Shown here: positions 1 to 8,460 of the stretch, piece after piece
How the letters are laid out: each line of letters starts with the position of its first letter
How positions within the stretch are numbered: position 1 is the first letter of the stretch
Source: Pantoea sp. AS-PWVM4
Lineage (GTDB): Bacteria; Pseudomonadota; Gammaproteobacteria; Enterobacterales; Enterobacteriaceae
NCBI RefSeq assembly: GCF_000468095.1
Contig: NZ_ASZC01000008.1
Coordinates: forward strand, 35,392-99,391
Direction of reading: 5' to 3'
DNA length: 64,000 nt
The notes under the pieces: model-generated
Told to the model about the DNA's origin: nothing
The model's database searches: none
What the model saw: the letters and a program-made list of their open reading frames with translations, nothing else
Program-made: the position numbers and the translations under genes

Positions 1-1333
1 TCGCTGCACCACGCAGTTCTTTGGCATAGGTGCCGACTTCCATCACATGTTCGTAGCCAATATAAATCGGCACGAAGGTGATAGGACGGCTACCGCCGCG
101 CAGCAATGCCTGCAACGTCATCGACAGCGTGCCGGTTTTTGGTTCCAGCAAGCGGCCAGTACGTGAGCGCCCGCCTTCCACAAAGTATTCAACCGAATAG
201 CCGCGATTAAACAACTCGCCCAGATATTCACGGAAGACCGTAGAGTAAAGCTTGTTACCCTTGAAGGTACGGCGAATAAAGAACGCGCCAAGGCGACGGA
301 AAATCGGCCCGGCGGGCCAGAAATTCAGGTTGATACCTGCGGCGATGTGCGGCGGCACCAGTCCCTGATGGTAGAGAACGTAGGAAAGCAGCAAGTAATC
401 CATGTGGCTACGATGGCAGGGGACATAAACGATCTCATGTCCATCCTGTGCCAACTGGCGCACACGCTCGCCACCATTCACGTTGATCCCCTGATAGAGA
501 CGACTCCACATCCAACCCATCACGCGATCGGTGACGCGGATAGCTTCATACGAGAAGTCGGCAGCAATCTCTTCCATCAATTCGACGGCGTTTTGCTGTG
601 CTTTCTCGTGGGAAATCTTTTTGCTGCGCGCCTCATCTTCCACCGCTTTTTCAATCGCTTTCGATTGCAGCAGCTTATTAAACAGATCCTGACGGGCGGG
701 CAAGCGCGGGCCAATCGCAGCCAGACGCTGGCGGGCAAAGTGGATCCGTGCCACGCGTGCCAGTTTCTGGGCTATCGACTTATCCGTACCGTGTTCGGTC
801 GCCATCTGGCGCAGTGAAACGGTCGGCGAAAAGCGCACAAAACTATCGCGACCATGCCAGAGAATGGCGAAGAATTTCTGCACACCGTTCAGAATACGCA
901 GGTGAGGGGTGGATTCCCCCTGAACTTCACGTCCTGGTGCACGTCCAAACATCACCGATACTGGCAGCATCTGTACATCCAGTTCCGGGTTGCTGCGGTG
1001 CAGATCAAGGTAGTCATGAAACAGCTTTACGGACTCCAGGTTCGGCACGAAATACGGGAAAACACGCGGTCCATCGTGGATAAACACATGTCGCGGCAAC
1101 AATGAGCCGTCAATTTCCAGCGGTGCGAGCGGATCGGGCAGATCGTGTTTCAGACACTGCGAACGCAGTGTGAGGAGATCGGCCTTGGAGTCATAAGGCA
1201 GTACATACAGGATAGGCCGCGTCGGATCCAGTCCATGCTCGGACACGGGATCGGCGGGAATAGCCTTACTCTTTACCAAAATGGAGAGTGGTAAATTCAA
1301 TAATTTATAATAAAGTTTACGCCAACCTGACAT
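1..1333 (-). CDS. plsB: glycerol-3-phosphate acyltransferase, partial (3' end outside window)
   Basis: Catalyses the first acylation of sn-glycerol-3-phosphate in phospholipid synthesis at the inner membrane. The reading frame runs leftward from an ATG at 1333 ([20 protein letters not shown]) and leaves the window at position 1, giving about 444 of the roughly 800 residues normal for the family. The catalytic HX4D motif is visible as HRSHMD (398-415), followed by the conserved stretch ending in [11 protein letters not shown]. It is divergent from dgkA, as in E. coli, where both act in glycerolipid metabolism. Identity rests on near-continuous resemblance to E. coli PlsB. Only the C-terminal part is missing, because the window cuts it. 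Confidence 0.97.
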   Translation of the reverse strand, partial: MSGWRKLYYKLLNLPLSILVKSKAIPADPVSEHGLDPTRPILYVLPYDSKADLLTLRSQCLKHDLPDPLAPLEIDGSLLPRHVFIHDGPRVFPYFVPNLESVKLFHDYLDLHRSNPELDVQMLPVSVMFGRAPGREVQGESTPHLRILNGVQKFFAILWHGRDSFVRFSPTVSLRQMATEHGTDKSIAQKLARVARIHFARQRLAAIGPRLPARQDLFNKLLQSKAIEKAVEDEARSKKISHEKAQQNAVELMEEIAADFSYEAIRVTDRVMGWMWSRLYQGINVNGGERVRQLAQDGHEIVYVPCHRSHMDYLLLSYVLYHQGLVPPHIAAGINLNFWPAGPIFRRLGAFFIRRTFKGNKLYSTVFREYLGELFNRGYSVEYFVEGGRSRTGRLLEPKTGTLSMTLQALLRGGSRPITFVPIYIGYEHVMEVGTYAKELRGAA

Positions 1334-1458
1334 AGACAACTTCAAGCCTCTTGTTAGCAAAGCGCGGCAAGCATACCAGAATGCGCCGCGAAAATCTGTG
1401 GCTGCACCACTCCGGCTGCCCAGACATTGACGTCAAAACGAGTAAAGGGTTCAACGAC

Positions 1459-1827
1459 ATGGCAAATAACGTCACCGGTTTTCTCAGGATAGTGAAAGCA
1501 GCCGGTTATTCCTGGCAGGGATTGCGCGCTGCCTGGACACATGAAGCAGCGTTTCGCCAGGAAGCCATTGCCGCATTAGTGGCAATTATAGTGGCGTGCT
1601 GGCTGGATGTTGATGCTATTTCCCGCGTACTCATGATTGGTTCCGTGGTGCTGGTGATCATTGTGGAGATCCTGAATAGCGCCATTGAAGCCGTGGTCGA
1701 CCGCATTGGTCAGGAACGCCATCCGCTGGCTGGACGCGCGAAAGACATGGGATCGGCCGCTGTGTTGCTGGCTATTTTACTGGCGCTGTTTGTCTGGATC
1801 GCGCTGCTTTGGTCACATTTGCGATAA
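1459..1827 (+). CDS. dgkA: diacylglycerol kinase
   Basis: Small integral-membrane kinase that phosphorylates diacylglycerol to phosphatidic acid, recycling lipid from membrane-derived oligosaccharide synthesis. The protein is 122 residues, matching the E. coli enzyme. The start MANNVTGFLRIVKAAGYSW is chosen by homology; an in-frame upstream ATG at 1351 would add 36 unrelated residues. The signature EILNSAIEAVVDRIG holds the catalytic and metal-binding acidic residues, and three hydrophobic helices are evident. It is divergent from plsB and lies 105 nt before lexA, the conserved enteric order. Confidence 0.97.
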   Translation: MANNVTGFLRIVKAAGYSWQGLRAAWTHEAAFRQEAIAALVAIIVACWLDVDAISRVLMIGSVVLVIIVEILNSAIEAVVDRIGQERHPLAGRAKDMGSAAVLLAILLALFVWIALLWSHLR

Positions 1828-1889
1828 GGATTCCGGATTCATCAACTCGCTGATTTTTCCCTCAGTTTTGGTTTCCATTTCACCAATAC

Positions 1890-1905
1890 CTGTATATACT
1901 CACAG
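1890..1905 (+). promoter_or_regulatory. LexA SOS box 1 of lexA
   Basis: The sequence CTGTATATACTCACAG fits CTG-N10-CAG exactly and is the same as the first lexA operator of E. coli. It lies 28 nt upstream of the lexA ATG and supports LexA autoregulation. Confidence 0.93.
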
Positions 1906-1908
1906 CGA

Positions 1909-1924
1909 CTGTATAAACAACCAG
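1909..1924 (+). promoter_or_regulatory. LexA SOS box 2 of lexA
   Basis: CTGTATAAACAACCAG is a second CTG-N10-CAG operator, starting 19 bp after the first. In E. coli the two boxes are 21 bp apart, so their relative helical phase differs slightly here. It ends 8 nt before the lexA ATG, overlapping the ribosome-binding region. Confidence 0.9.
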
Positions 1925-1932
1925 GGGGCGGG

Positions 1933-2547
1933 ATGAAAGCGTTAACCAGCAGGCAGCAACAGGTCTATGATCTGATTCGCGACCATATTAACCAGACGGG
2001 CATGCCGCCAACGCGTGCGGAAATTGCTTCGCAGCTGGGCTTCCGCTCACCTAATGCGGCAGAAGAACACCTGAAAGCATTAGCGCGTAAAGGCGTTATT
2101 GAGATCGTTTCCGGCGCTTCGCGCGGCATTCGTTTATTAATGGAAGAAGAAGCCAGTGAGGGGCTGCCATTGGTTGGCCGTGTCGCTGCGGGTGAACCTT
2201 TGCTGGCGCAGGAGCACATTGAAGCGCACTACCAGGTCGATGCTAACCTGTTCAAACCCAGCGCTGATTTCCTGCTGCGTGTCAGCGGCATGTCGATGAA
2301 AGATATCGGCATTATGGATGGCGATCTGCTGGCGGTACACAAAACACAGGAAGTGCGTAACGGCCAGGTTGTCGTCGCACGTATCGATGACGAAGTCACG
2401 GTGAAGCGCTGGAAAAAGCAGGGCGCAATTGTGCAATTGCTGCCGGAAAACAGCGACTTCCAGCCGATTGTTGTCGATACCCGCGAACAATCCCTGACGG
2501 TCGAAGGGCTGGCGGTAGGTATTGTGCGCAACGGCGAGTGGCTCTGA
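1933..2547 (+). CDS. lexA: SOS transcriptional repressor LexA
   Basis: Repressor of the DNA-damage regulon that self-cleaves when RecA is activated. The protein has 204 residues (E. coli 202). The N-terminal winged helix-turn-helix begins [17 protein letters not shown]. The Ala-Gly cleavage site is in [10 protein letters not shown], the catalytic serine in [10 protein letters not shown], and the catalytic lysine in DEVTVKRW. Two SOS boxes directly upstream give autorepression. dinF follows after a hairpin that probably limits readthrough. Confidence 0.98.
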   Translation: MKALTSRQQQVYDLIRDHINQTGMPPTRAEIASQLGFRSPNAAEEHLKALARKGVIEIVSGASRGIRLLMEEEASEGLPLVGRVAAGEPLLAQEHIEAHYQVDANLFKPSADFLLRVSGMSMKDIGIMDGDLLAVHKTQEVRNGQVVVARIDDEVTVKRWKKQGAIVQLLPENSDFQPIVVDTREQSLTVEGLAVGIVRNGEWL

Positions 2548-2566
2548 TACCTTGATTCCCCCCGCT

Positions 2567-2596
2567 ACGGCAGCCTTCTGTGCTGCCGTGGTTTTA
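2567..2596 (+). terminator. hairpin between lexA and dinF
   Basis: ACGGCAGC (2567-2574) pairs with GCTGCCGT (2582-2589), an 8-bp stem followed by GGTTTTATT. It fits an intrinsic or partial terminator between lexA and the SOS-linked dinF. Confidence 0.6.
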
Positions 2597-2637
2597 TTCT
2601 CTGACAAGACGGTAGTGCAGCAAACCGGGACGGGCTG

Positions 2638-3963
2638 ATGCAGCTGTTTTCCTCCTCTGACAAAGCACTCTGGCGGCTGGCGCTGCCTATGATTCTCTCC
2701 AATATCACTGTTCCGCTACTTGGCGTGGTTGATACCGCCGTCATTGGTCATCTCGATAGTCCCATTTATCTCGGCGGTGTGGCGGTTGGCACCACGGCGA
2801 CCAGTTTCATCTTTATGTTGCTGCTGTTTTTACGTATGAGCACCACCGGGCTGACTGCTCAGGCATTTGGTGCTGGCAACAAAAAGGCACTGGCTCGGGC
2901 GCTTACCCAGCCTTTACTCATTGCCCTGGTGGCCGGTGTGCTGTTTATTTTGCTGCGCACGCCAGTCAGTAATCTGGCAGCGGTGCTGATGGGTGGCAGC
3001 CAGGAGGTCCAACAGCAGGCGCAATTGTTCATTCAGATTCGCTGGCTGAGCGCTCCCGCCACGCTGGCAAACCTGGTTATCCTCGGTTGGTTGTTGGGGG
3101 TGCAATATGCGCGTGCGCCAGTGGTGCTACTGGTGGTGGGGAATTTGGTCAATATCCTGTTGGATCTGGCGTTTGTGTTGGGGCTGCATTGGGGCGTAGC
3201 AGGTGCCGCAGCAGCAACGGCACTGGCTGAATATACGACCCTTGCCGTCGGATTATGGATGGTGGCGCGTGTATTGAAGCTGCGCGGAATTGATTTGGCG
3301 ATGCTGCGGGAGAGTTGGCGCGGTGATGCTGCTCGTCTGTTTCGCCTCAATCGCGACATTATGCTGCGCTCCTTCCTGCTACAAATCTGCTTTGCTTCCC
3401 TGACGATACTCGGTGCACGTATTGGCCCGGATGTGGTAGCAGTCAATGCGGTGCTGTTGATGTTTCTGACTTTCACCGCGTATGCACAGGATGGCTTTGC
3501 TTATGCGGTTGAAGCGTGTTCTGGTGAAGCCGTCGGTGCCAAAGATCGCAGCCGGCTATTGCTCATCTGGCATGCTGCCTGCCGTCAGGCGGGGTTGGTC
3601 GCGCTGCTGTTTGCGGCGATTTATGCGTTATTTGGCACCCATATCGTGGCCCTGCTGACTTCACTGGAAGCATTACGCGATGCGGCCGATCGCTATCTGC
3701 TATGGCAGGTGGTGATGCCGTTAGTGGGCGTGTGGTGCTACCTGTTGGATGGCATGTTTATCGGGGCAACGCGCGGCCGGGAAATGCGTAACAGCATGGC
3801 GCTGGCGGCGCTCGGTTATGGCCTGTCATTACTGACGCTTCCCTGGTTAGGTAATCATGGATTGTGGCTGGCGGTGACGGTGTTTCTGGCCGTGCGTGGA
3901 ATAACGCTCTGGTGGGTCTGGCGTCGTCACTGGCGTCATGACAGCTGGTTTACAAACAGTTAA
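2638..3963 (+). CDS. dinF: MATE-family efflux transporter DinF
   Basis: Multidrug/toxic-compound extrusion family inner-membrane exporter, 441 residues with about twelve hydrophobic segments. The N-terminus (LWRLALPMILSNITVPLLGVVDTAVIGHL) is the typical MATE start, and the two-fold repeat is visible around residues 20 and 235. It follows lexA by 90 nt, as in E. coli, where it is SOS-inducible by readthrough from the lexA promoter. Substrates cannot be read from sequence; protection from oxidative stress and bile salts has been reported for the family member. Confidence 0.94.
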   Translation: MQLFSSSDKALWRLALPMILSNITVPLLGVVDTAVIGHLDSPIYLGGVAVGTTATSFIFMLLLFLRMSTTGLTAQAFGAGNKKALARALTQPLLIALVAGVLFILLRTPVSNLAAVLMGGSQEVQQQAQLFIQIRWLSAPATLANLVILGWLLGVQYARAPVVLLVVGNLVNILLDLAFVLGLHWGVAGAAAATALAEYTTLAVGLWMVARVLKLRGIDLAMLRESWRGDAARLFRLNRDIMLRSFLLQICFASLTILGARIGPDVVAVNAVLLMFLTFTAYAQDGFAYAVEACSGEAVGAKDRSRLLLIWHAACRQAGLVALLFAAIYALFGTHIVALLTSLEALRDAADRYLLWQVVMPLVGVWCYLLDGMFIGATRGREMRNSMALAALGYGLSLLTLPWLGNHGLWLAVTVFLAVRGITLWWVWRRHWRHDSWFTNS

Positions 3964-4127
3964 CTATGATGCTTTGAATACAGAATAATCCGTAAGTGTG
4001 CTAACCATTCCGCAATGTCTACTATAATTATCCTTATCAGCGCGAATGAGTAGCGCTTTATGTTGGTTTTACCCGCTGAGCGTTGGGTATTCCACCACTA
4101 TCACTCGACATAACATGGAGAAAGGTT

Positions 4128-4340
4128 ATGAACAAAGACGAAGTGAGCGGAAACTGGAAACAATTCAAAGGGAAAGTGAAAGAAAAATGGGGCAAGCTGA
4201 CGGATGACGATATGACGGTCATTGAAGGGAAACGCGATCAGCTTGTCGGGAAAATTCAGGAACGCTACGGCTACGCAAAAGATCAGGCCGAGCGAGAAGT
4301 TAAAGACTGGGAAAGTCACAACAAGGATTATCGCTGGTAA
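4128..4340 (+). CDS. yjbJ: CsbD-family stress-response protein YjbJ
   Basis: Small hydrophilic protein of 70 residues, very similar to the abundant E. coli YjbJ. It starts MNKDEVSGNWKQFKGKVKEK and ends NKDYRW. The ATG at 4128 is preceded by a strong GGAGAAAGG site; an in-frame codon at 4083 has no support. CsbD-like proteins are induced by general stress, but their molecular role is unknown. It is convergent with zur, as in E. coli. Confidence 0.93.
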   Translation: MNKDEVSGNWKQFKGKVKEKWGKLTDDDMTVIEGKRDQLVGKIQERYGYAKDQAEREVKDWESHNKDYRW

Positions 4341-4390
4341 CGGACCCGTTTAAGGACGATGCTCCTGCCCTCCGATCGTGATGATCGGGC

Positions 4391-4424
4391 TGGCACAGGG
4401 ATGTGCCATCTATCCTTTTTTACC
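4391..4424 (+). terminator. terminator after yjbJ
   Basis: TGGCACA (4391-4397), loop GGGA, TGTGCCA (4402-4408), then TCTATCCTTTTTT. It lies between yjbJ and the zur stop codon and overlaps the end of the convergent zur gene. Confidence 0.55.
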
Positions 4425-4931
4425 CCGCTTCTTACTTTCCACCTGATGATCGTGCTCACAGCTTTCGTGATGCGTACAGGCTTCTACTTCAACACAATTT
4501 TCACACAGACCGTGTGCTTCTATGACGCTGTGTCGCAAGGAAAAACCGGCCTGTTCGGCCAGGCCTGCAATGATCTTTTCCACGCCATGCGCGTGCTTTT
4601 CACTGACTGCGGCACAACGATCGCACACCAGCATGACTGAGGTATGTGCCGGTTCATCGAAATGATGGCAAACCACGTAGCTGTTATTGGACTCCACACG
4701 ATGGATGAAACCCTGCTCCAGCAGGAAGTCCAGTGCACGGTAAATAGTGGGGGGTTTTGCCTGGGGCTCACTGACACGCAACTGATCCAGCAAATCATAG
4801 GCGCTGATCGATCCATTCTGCTCTGCCATCAGGCGCAGCACCTCGGCGCGTTGTGAGGTCAGACGTACACCGCGTTGCAGACAGAGTGTCTCCGCCTGAG
4901 TAAGCAGTTGGTCGGGCGACAGATTTGACAT
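4410..4931 (-). CDS. zur: zinc uptake regulator Zur (Fur family)
   Basis: Zn-responsive repressor of zinc-import genes, 173 residues. The start MSNLSPDQLLTQAE is preceded by GGAG on the minus strand; the longer frame from 4973 lacks homology. The winged-helix region includes RLTSQRAEVLRLM and PPTIYRALDFLLEQGF. Metal-binding cysteines occur as CDRC and CENC, and a His/Cys-rich tail (CTHHESCEHDH) follows. It closely resembles E. coli Zur and occupies the same place next to yjbJ. Confidence 0.95.
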   Translation of the reverse strand: MSNLSPDQLLTQAETLCLQRGVRLTSQRAEVLRLMAEQNGSISAYDLLDQLRVSEPQAKPPTIYRALDFLLEQGFIHRVESNNSYVVCHHFDEPAHTSVMLVCDRCAAVSEKHAHGVEKIIAGLAEQAGFSLRHSVIEAHGLCENCVEVEACTHHESCEHDHQVESKKRGKKG

Positions 4932-5380
4932 AAGCGTTCTCCAGGTTGCGAGTGATGTTATTTTATCACACAAATTTTTACGCTGCTGTGATTGCTTTTT
5001 CTTCTTAACTCTCTCAGTAAAATTTCATTTTTTCATCGGGTTAGCCGCGCAATTTTCCGCAGACTCTTCTCACCCTGCCATCATTGATTCTGCTTGCTCT
5101 GACCTCATTACGGAGGCTTATCATTTTTTGCTTTGCAACTCACCGACTTAGCGACTAAGGTTCAAAAGGTCTTAAGTAATATCTGGTCTTAATTTAAGTG
5201 CCGTTTATTTTTTTGCATAAATACACGACAGATTGACGCATCAGTAGTCAATTCTGCGAATAGCAGTGCTATTTCCTTTCATTTCACAGCAATAAATCGT
5301 TAGCCCAGGTTCACAATAAGGGGCTGGTAAATTGTTTCGTCGATGACGTGGTCACGACTTTTAAAGGTGATGGCAGGCAA
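4932..5380. other. gene-free interval between zur and the TraF-like gene
   Basis: About 450 nt with no supportable gene. It should hold the divergent promoters. The only clear structure is a short inverted repeat CTTAG-CGA-CTAAG at 5147-5159 and a TTTTTTTG-rich stretch near 5208. No known operator was recognised. Confidence 0.5.
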
Positions 5381-6631
5381 ATGGTGAAGACATTATTCAG
5401 ACGCAAAAGTGTTGGTTATATTGTTGTTTTGAATGCAGTATTTCTTTCCTCTTCGGCCCTGGCCGCAGGTACCTGGTACGACGCTCGTAACGATGCAATG
5501 GGGGGGACAGGGGTCGCTTCTTCCACCTGGAGTTCTGCGGTACTGGCAAACCCGGCTTTGATGACCAAAGCAAAACCTGATGATGACGTGAGTATTATTT
5601 TCCCTTCAGCTGGGATACAGGTTACTGATAAAGACAAACTGATTAATCGTGTTGATGACATCACGGACACCGTCGACCGTTATCAGAACGTGATTGATAA
5701 CTTAACCTTCCAGGACTACCTCAACGGCTATCCAGAACTTAAAGCCGCGGCGGGTGATATGGCAAACCAGTTGCGCGATCTGCGTGGCAACAAAGCAGAC
5801 GGCTCAGCAGGCGTTGCGCTGGCTGTTACGGTGCCCAATGAAACGCTGCCCTTCGCGTTTGTCACCAAAGCCTACGGTACTGCACACATCCGTGCGAACG
5901 TGTCACAAAGCGATATTGATTATCTGCAAGGGGTTGCGGATGGCACTGTCATTCCAGTGCCGGGTGATGAGGATAAGTTGACCTCCAGCGCCAACGGTCT
6001 GGCGGCGTTAGTGACCGATTACGGTATTGCTATGGCGCATCAGTTCAGCATTGCCGGGCATCCTGTCTCTGTAGGGATTACGCCGAAACTGCAAAAAACC
6101 TGGCTGTATAACTACACCGCCAGCGTGTACAACTACGATAAAAGCGATATCAACAACAGCCGCTACCGCAGCTCAGATACCGGTTTTAACGTTGATGCAG
6201 GTATCGCAACGGACTTTGCCGATAACTGGACGTTCGGCCTGACTGGCCAGAACCTGATTTCACGCGATATCGATACCAAAGAAGTGAATGGCTACCGTGA
6301 TACGTACCAAATCCGTCCACTGGTCACCACCGGTCTGGCCTGGAACTATGGTGCCTTCACACTGACTGGCGATGTCGATTTGACACAAACCAAGCGTTTT
6401 AAATCGGAAGACAGCAGTCAATATGTTGGAGTCGGTGGGGAATATCGTGTACTGGACTGGCTGCAATTGCGGGCTGGTTATCGTGCGGATATGAAGTCAA
6501 ATGACGCCAACGTGTTCACCGCCGGTTTTGGTGTGTCACCGTTTAACAATACCGTGCACCTTGATTTGGCCGGTTCGGTTGGCGACGACAATACCTGGGG
6601 TGCGATGTTGCAGCTCGGCTTTAATTTCTGA
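5381..6631 (+). CDS. TraF/FadL-like outer-membrane beta-barrel protein
   Basis: A 416-residue predicted outer-membrane protein with a signal peptide (MVKTLFRRKSVGYIVVLNAV, cleaved after SSSALA). The mature start GTWYDARNDAMGGTGVASST matches the conjugal-transfer-TraF-like/OmpP1-FadL group (PF13729 type). The C-terminus ends LQLGFNF, with the terminal aromatic residue typical of BAM substrates. The ATG at 5381 fits the signal peptide; an in-frame GTG at 5348 would precede it by eleven polar residues. Despite the family name no conjugation genes are nearby, so a transport or envelope role is more likely. Substrate unknown. Confidence 0.78.
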   Translation: MVKTLFRRKSVGYIVVLNAVFLSSSALAAGTWYDARNDAMGGTGVASSTWSSAVLANPALMTKAKPDDDVSIIFPSAGIQVTDKDKLINRVDDITDTVDRYQNVIDNLTFQDYLNGYPELKAAAGDMANQLRDLRGNKADGSAGVALAVTVPNETLPFAFVTKAYGTAHIRANVSQSDIDYLQGVADGTVIPVPGDEDKLTSSANGLAALVTDYGIAMAHQFSIAGHPVSVGITPKLQKTWLYNYTASVYNYDKSDINNSRYRSSDTGFNVDAGIATDFADNWTFGLTGQNLISRDIDTKEVNGYRDTYQIRPLVTTGLAWNYGAFTLTGDVDLTQTKRFKSEDSSQYVGVGGEYRVLDWLQLRAGYRADMKSNDANVFTAGFGVSPFNNTVHLDLAGSVGDDNTWGAMLQLGFNF

Positions 6632-6729
6632 TGTCTCTGCTTCATCCTGACGGGCGGCTGTGTCGCCCGTCAATCCTGTGATATCATTGCGCAGAATCTC
6701 ATCACTTAACCCCGGATTTACTGCGTTTC

Positions 6730-7725
6730 ATGACCGATACCTTCTCTTCGCAACGTTTTTCTATTGCCCCAATGCTCGACTGGACCGATCGTCACTGTCG
6801 TTATTTTCACCGTCAGCTGAGTGGTGACACGCTGCTTTACACCGAAATGGTGACAACCGGCGCGATCATTCATGGCAAGGGTGATTATCTGGCTTTTAGC
6901 GAGGATGAACATCCGGTTGCGCTGCAACTGGGTGGCAGCGATCCAGCAGCCCTGGCGCAGTGCGCGCAACTGGCGGAAGCGCGTGGTTACGATGAGATCA
7001 ACCTTAATGTCGGCTGCCCGTCCGATCGCGTGCAGAATGGCCGTTTTGGTGCCTGTCTGATGGGAGAAGCGGCGCTGGTGGCGGATTGCATTAAAGCGAT
7101 GCGTGACGTGGTAAGCATTCCGGTGACGGTGAAAACCCGTATCGGTATTGACGATCAGGATAGCTACGCCTTCTTGTGCGATTTCGTTGGCACTGTCGCA
7201 CAGCAGGGTGGCTGCGACACGTTTATCATCCACGCCCGTAAAGCCTGGTTGTCGGGTCTTAGCCCAAAAGAGAACCGCGAGATCCCCCCGCTTGATTATC
7301 CGCGCGTCTATCAACTGAAACGTGATTTCCCCCATCTGACTATGGCGATCAATGGGGGGATCAAAACGCTGGAAGAGGCGAAAATCCACCTGCAACATAT
7401 GGATGGCGTGATGATGGGGCGTGAAGCCTATCAGAATCCGGGCATTCTGACGCAGGTTGACCGTGAGTTGTTTGGTCGTGATACGCCAGCCGTAGATCCC
7501 GTGGCCGTGGTACGTAGCATGTATCCGTATATCGAGGCGGAACTGGCGAAAGGGACTTACCTTGGTCACGTCACGCGCCATATGTTGGGCCTGTTCCAGG
7601 GCATTCCGGGCGCACGCCAGTGGCGACGTTATCTTAGCGAAAATGCCCACAAACCGGGCGCTGATGTTCGCGTGCTGGAAGCGGCGCTGGCGCTGGTGGC
7701 GGATAAAATTCCCCTGGAAGCCTGA
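6730..7725 (+). CDS. dusA: tRNA-dihydrouridine(20/20a) synthase
   Basis: FMN enzyme that reduces uridines 20 and 20a in the tRNA D-loop. The protein has 331 residues. [16 protein letters not shown] and [13 protein letters not shown] form the start of the TIM barrel, the catalytic cysteine is in [12 protein letters not shown], and [11 protein letters not shown] lies in the phosphate-binding region. It is nearly collinear with E. coli DusA. The 5' end of dusA is a known integration target for some genomic islands, but no integrase or duplicated end is present here. Confidence 0.97.
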   Translation: MTDTFSSQRFSIAPMLDWTDRHCRYFHRQLSGDTLLYTEMVTTGAIIHGKGDYLAFSEDEHPVALQLGGSDPAALAQCAQLAEARGYDEINLNVGCPSDRVQNGRFGACLMGEAALVADCIKAMRDVVSIPVTVKTRIGIDDQDSYAFLCDFVGTVAQQGGCDTFIIHARKAWLSGLSPKENREIPPLDYPRVYQLKRDFPHLTMAINGGIKTLEEAKIHLQHMDGVMMGREAYQNPGILTQVDRELFGRDTPAVDPVAVVRSMYPYIEAELAKGTYLGHVTRHMLGLFQGIPGARQWRRYLSENAHKPGADVRVLEAALALVADKIPLEA

Positions 7726-7737
7726 TTTTTTTCTCCG

Positions 7738-7844
7738 TAGCGGCGCGATTTATCGCGCAATTTCGTGCGCGTTGCAGGAAAAAAACGCGCAATTTCGTGC
7801 GCGTTGCAGGAAAAAAACGCGCGATTAATCGCGCCGCTACGGGG
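7738..7844. repeat. palindromic repeat with 32-bp tandem duplication downstream of dusA
   Basis: Outer arms GTAGCGGCGCGATTTATCGCGC (left, about 7738-7759) and CGCGCGATTAATCGCGCCGCTACG (right, about 7818-7841) are near inverted copies. Between them a 32-bp unit is repeated perfectly in tandem (7754-7785 and 7786-7817), each ending in seven A. It belongs to the dispersed family also seen near 29.5, 40.2 and 63.75 kb. Confidence 0.85.
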
Positions 7845-7865
7845 ATGGTTCTACGGTTTTATTCA

Positions 7866-7880
7866 CACCAAAATTTGGTG
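7866..7880. promoter_or_regulatory. candidate PspF enhancer site upstream of pspG
   Basis: A perfect inverted repeat CACCAAA-A-TTTGGTG lies about 75-90 bp upstream of the sigma-54 promoter of pspG. Position and symmetry suit an upstream activating site for PspF. The match to a PspF consensus was not tested. Confidence 0.45.
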
Positions 7881-7952
7881 AATTTCACTATTCCCGCCAT
7901 ATGCCCTGAATAATACTTATAATAATTTCAACGTCTTAGTAAGGTTTGCGAG

Positions 7953-7969
7953 TTGGCACGCATCTTGTA
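7953..7969 (+). promoter_or_regulatory. sigma-54 promoter of pspG
   Basis: TTGGCACG-CATC-TTGTA matches the -24/-12 consensus TTGGCACG-N4-TTGCA except for T instead of C in the -12 GC. It lies 35 nt upstream of pspG. pspG is a known PspF/sigma-54 target in enterics. Confidence 0.75.
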
Positions 7970-8003
7970 ATGCACTTCCTGTAACCTACACAGGAGAACC
8001 TTC

Positions 8004-8270
8004 GTGGAAATATTATTTGTTATCGGCTTTTTTCTCATGCTGTTGCTGACCGGTGTGTCGCTGCTGGGCGTGATTGCCGCGCTGATTGTTGCAACGGTGC
8101 TGATGTTCCTCGGCGGGTTGTTTGCACTTGTTATTAAATTGTTGCCGTGGCTGGTGTTGGCGGTGGTGGCTGTCTGGGTGTATCGCGCTTTTACCACGCC
8201 GCAGGGTGAAGTGAAGCTGAATCGACTGAAAAGAAAAATCAGTAAGTTAGAGAGAAACGGCTGGCGCTAA
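8004..8270 (+). CDS. pspG: phage shock protein G
   Basis: Small inner-membrane effector of the phage-shock (envelope stress) response, 88 residues. The N-terminus LFVIGFFLMLLLTGVSLLG and a second hydrophobic segment (KLLPWLVLAVVAVWV) match E. coli PspG closely. Translation starts at a GTG (8004) behind GGAGAA. The C-terminal tail is basic and longer than in E. coli. The sigma-54 promoter just upstream supports PspF control, as in E. coli, and the position between dusA and qorA is conserved. Confidence 0.93.
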   Translation: MEILFVIGFFLMLLLTGVSLLGVIAALIVATVLMFLGGLFALVIKLLPWLVLAVVAVWVYRAFTTPQGEVKLNRLKRKISKLERNGWR

Positions 8271-8411
8271 ATGCGGAGGCGATCACAGAGTTGGCAATGC
8301 TTAGTCCAAATCTGCAATTAAACATATTTTTTACTTATGTTTTCTGTCAGGATGTTTGCCGTTGAGTCGAAACAAATTCATCGCCGCTGTCCCTACACCA
8401 GCGCGAACTAT

Positions 8412-8449
8412 AAAAAAGAAAAAGGGGCTTCCTACGGGAAGCCCCGTTT
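8412..8449 (-). terminator. terminator of qorA (possibly bidirectional)
   Basis: GGGGCTTCC (8424-8432), loop TACG, GGAAGCCCC (8437-8445). On the minus strand the stem is followed by a T-rich run (TTTTTCTTTTTT), so it terminates qorA. On the plus strand the tail is weaker (GTTTGCTTT). Confidence 0.85.
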
Positions 8450-8460
8450 GCTTTATGGCG

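Noticed and set aside
347..1105. Open frames of 83-156 residues on the plus strand over plsB
   Set aside because: They are antisense to the clear plsB coding frame and encode nothing recognisable.
4359..4856. Plus-strand frames opposite zur
   Set aside because: They lie wholly or mostly on the strand opposite the conserved zur frame and have no homology that I can see.
5348..5380. GTG start 33 nt upstream for the TraF-like barrel
   Set aside because: It would put eleven polar residues before a normal signal peptide; the ATG at 5381 fits better.
6730..7725. dusA as an integrated-island attachment site
   Set aside because: No integrase gene or duplicated dusA end is present near the gene.
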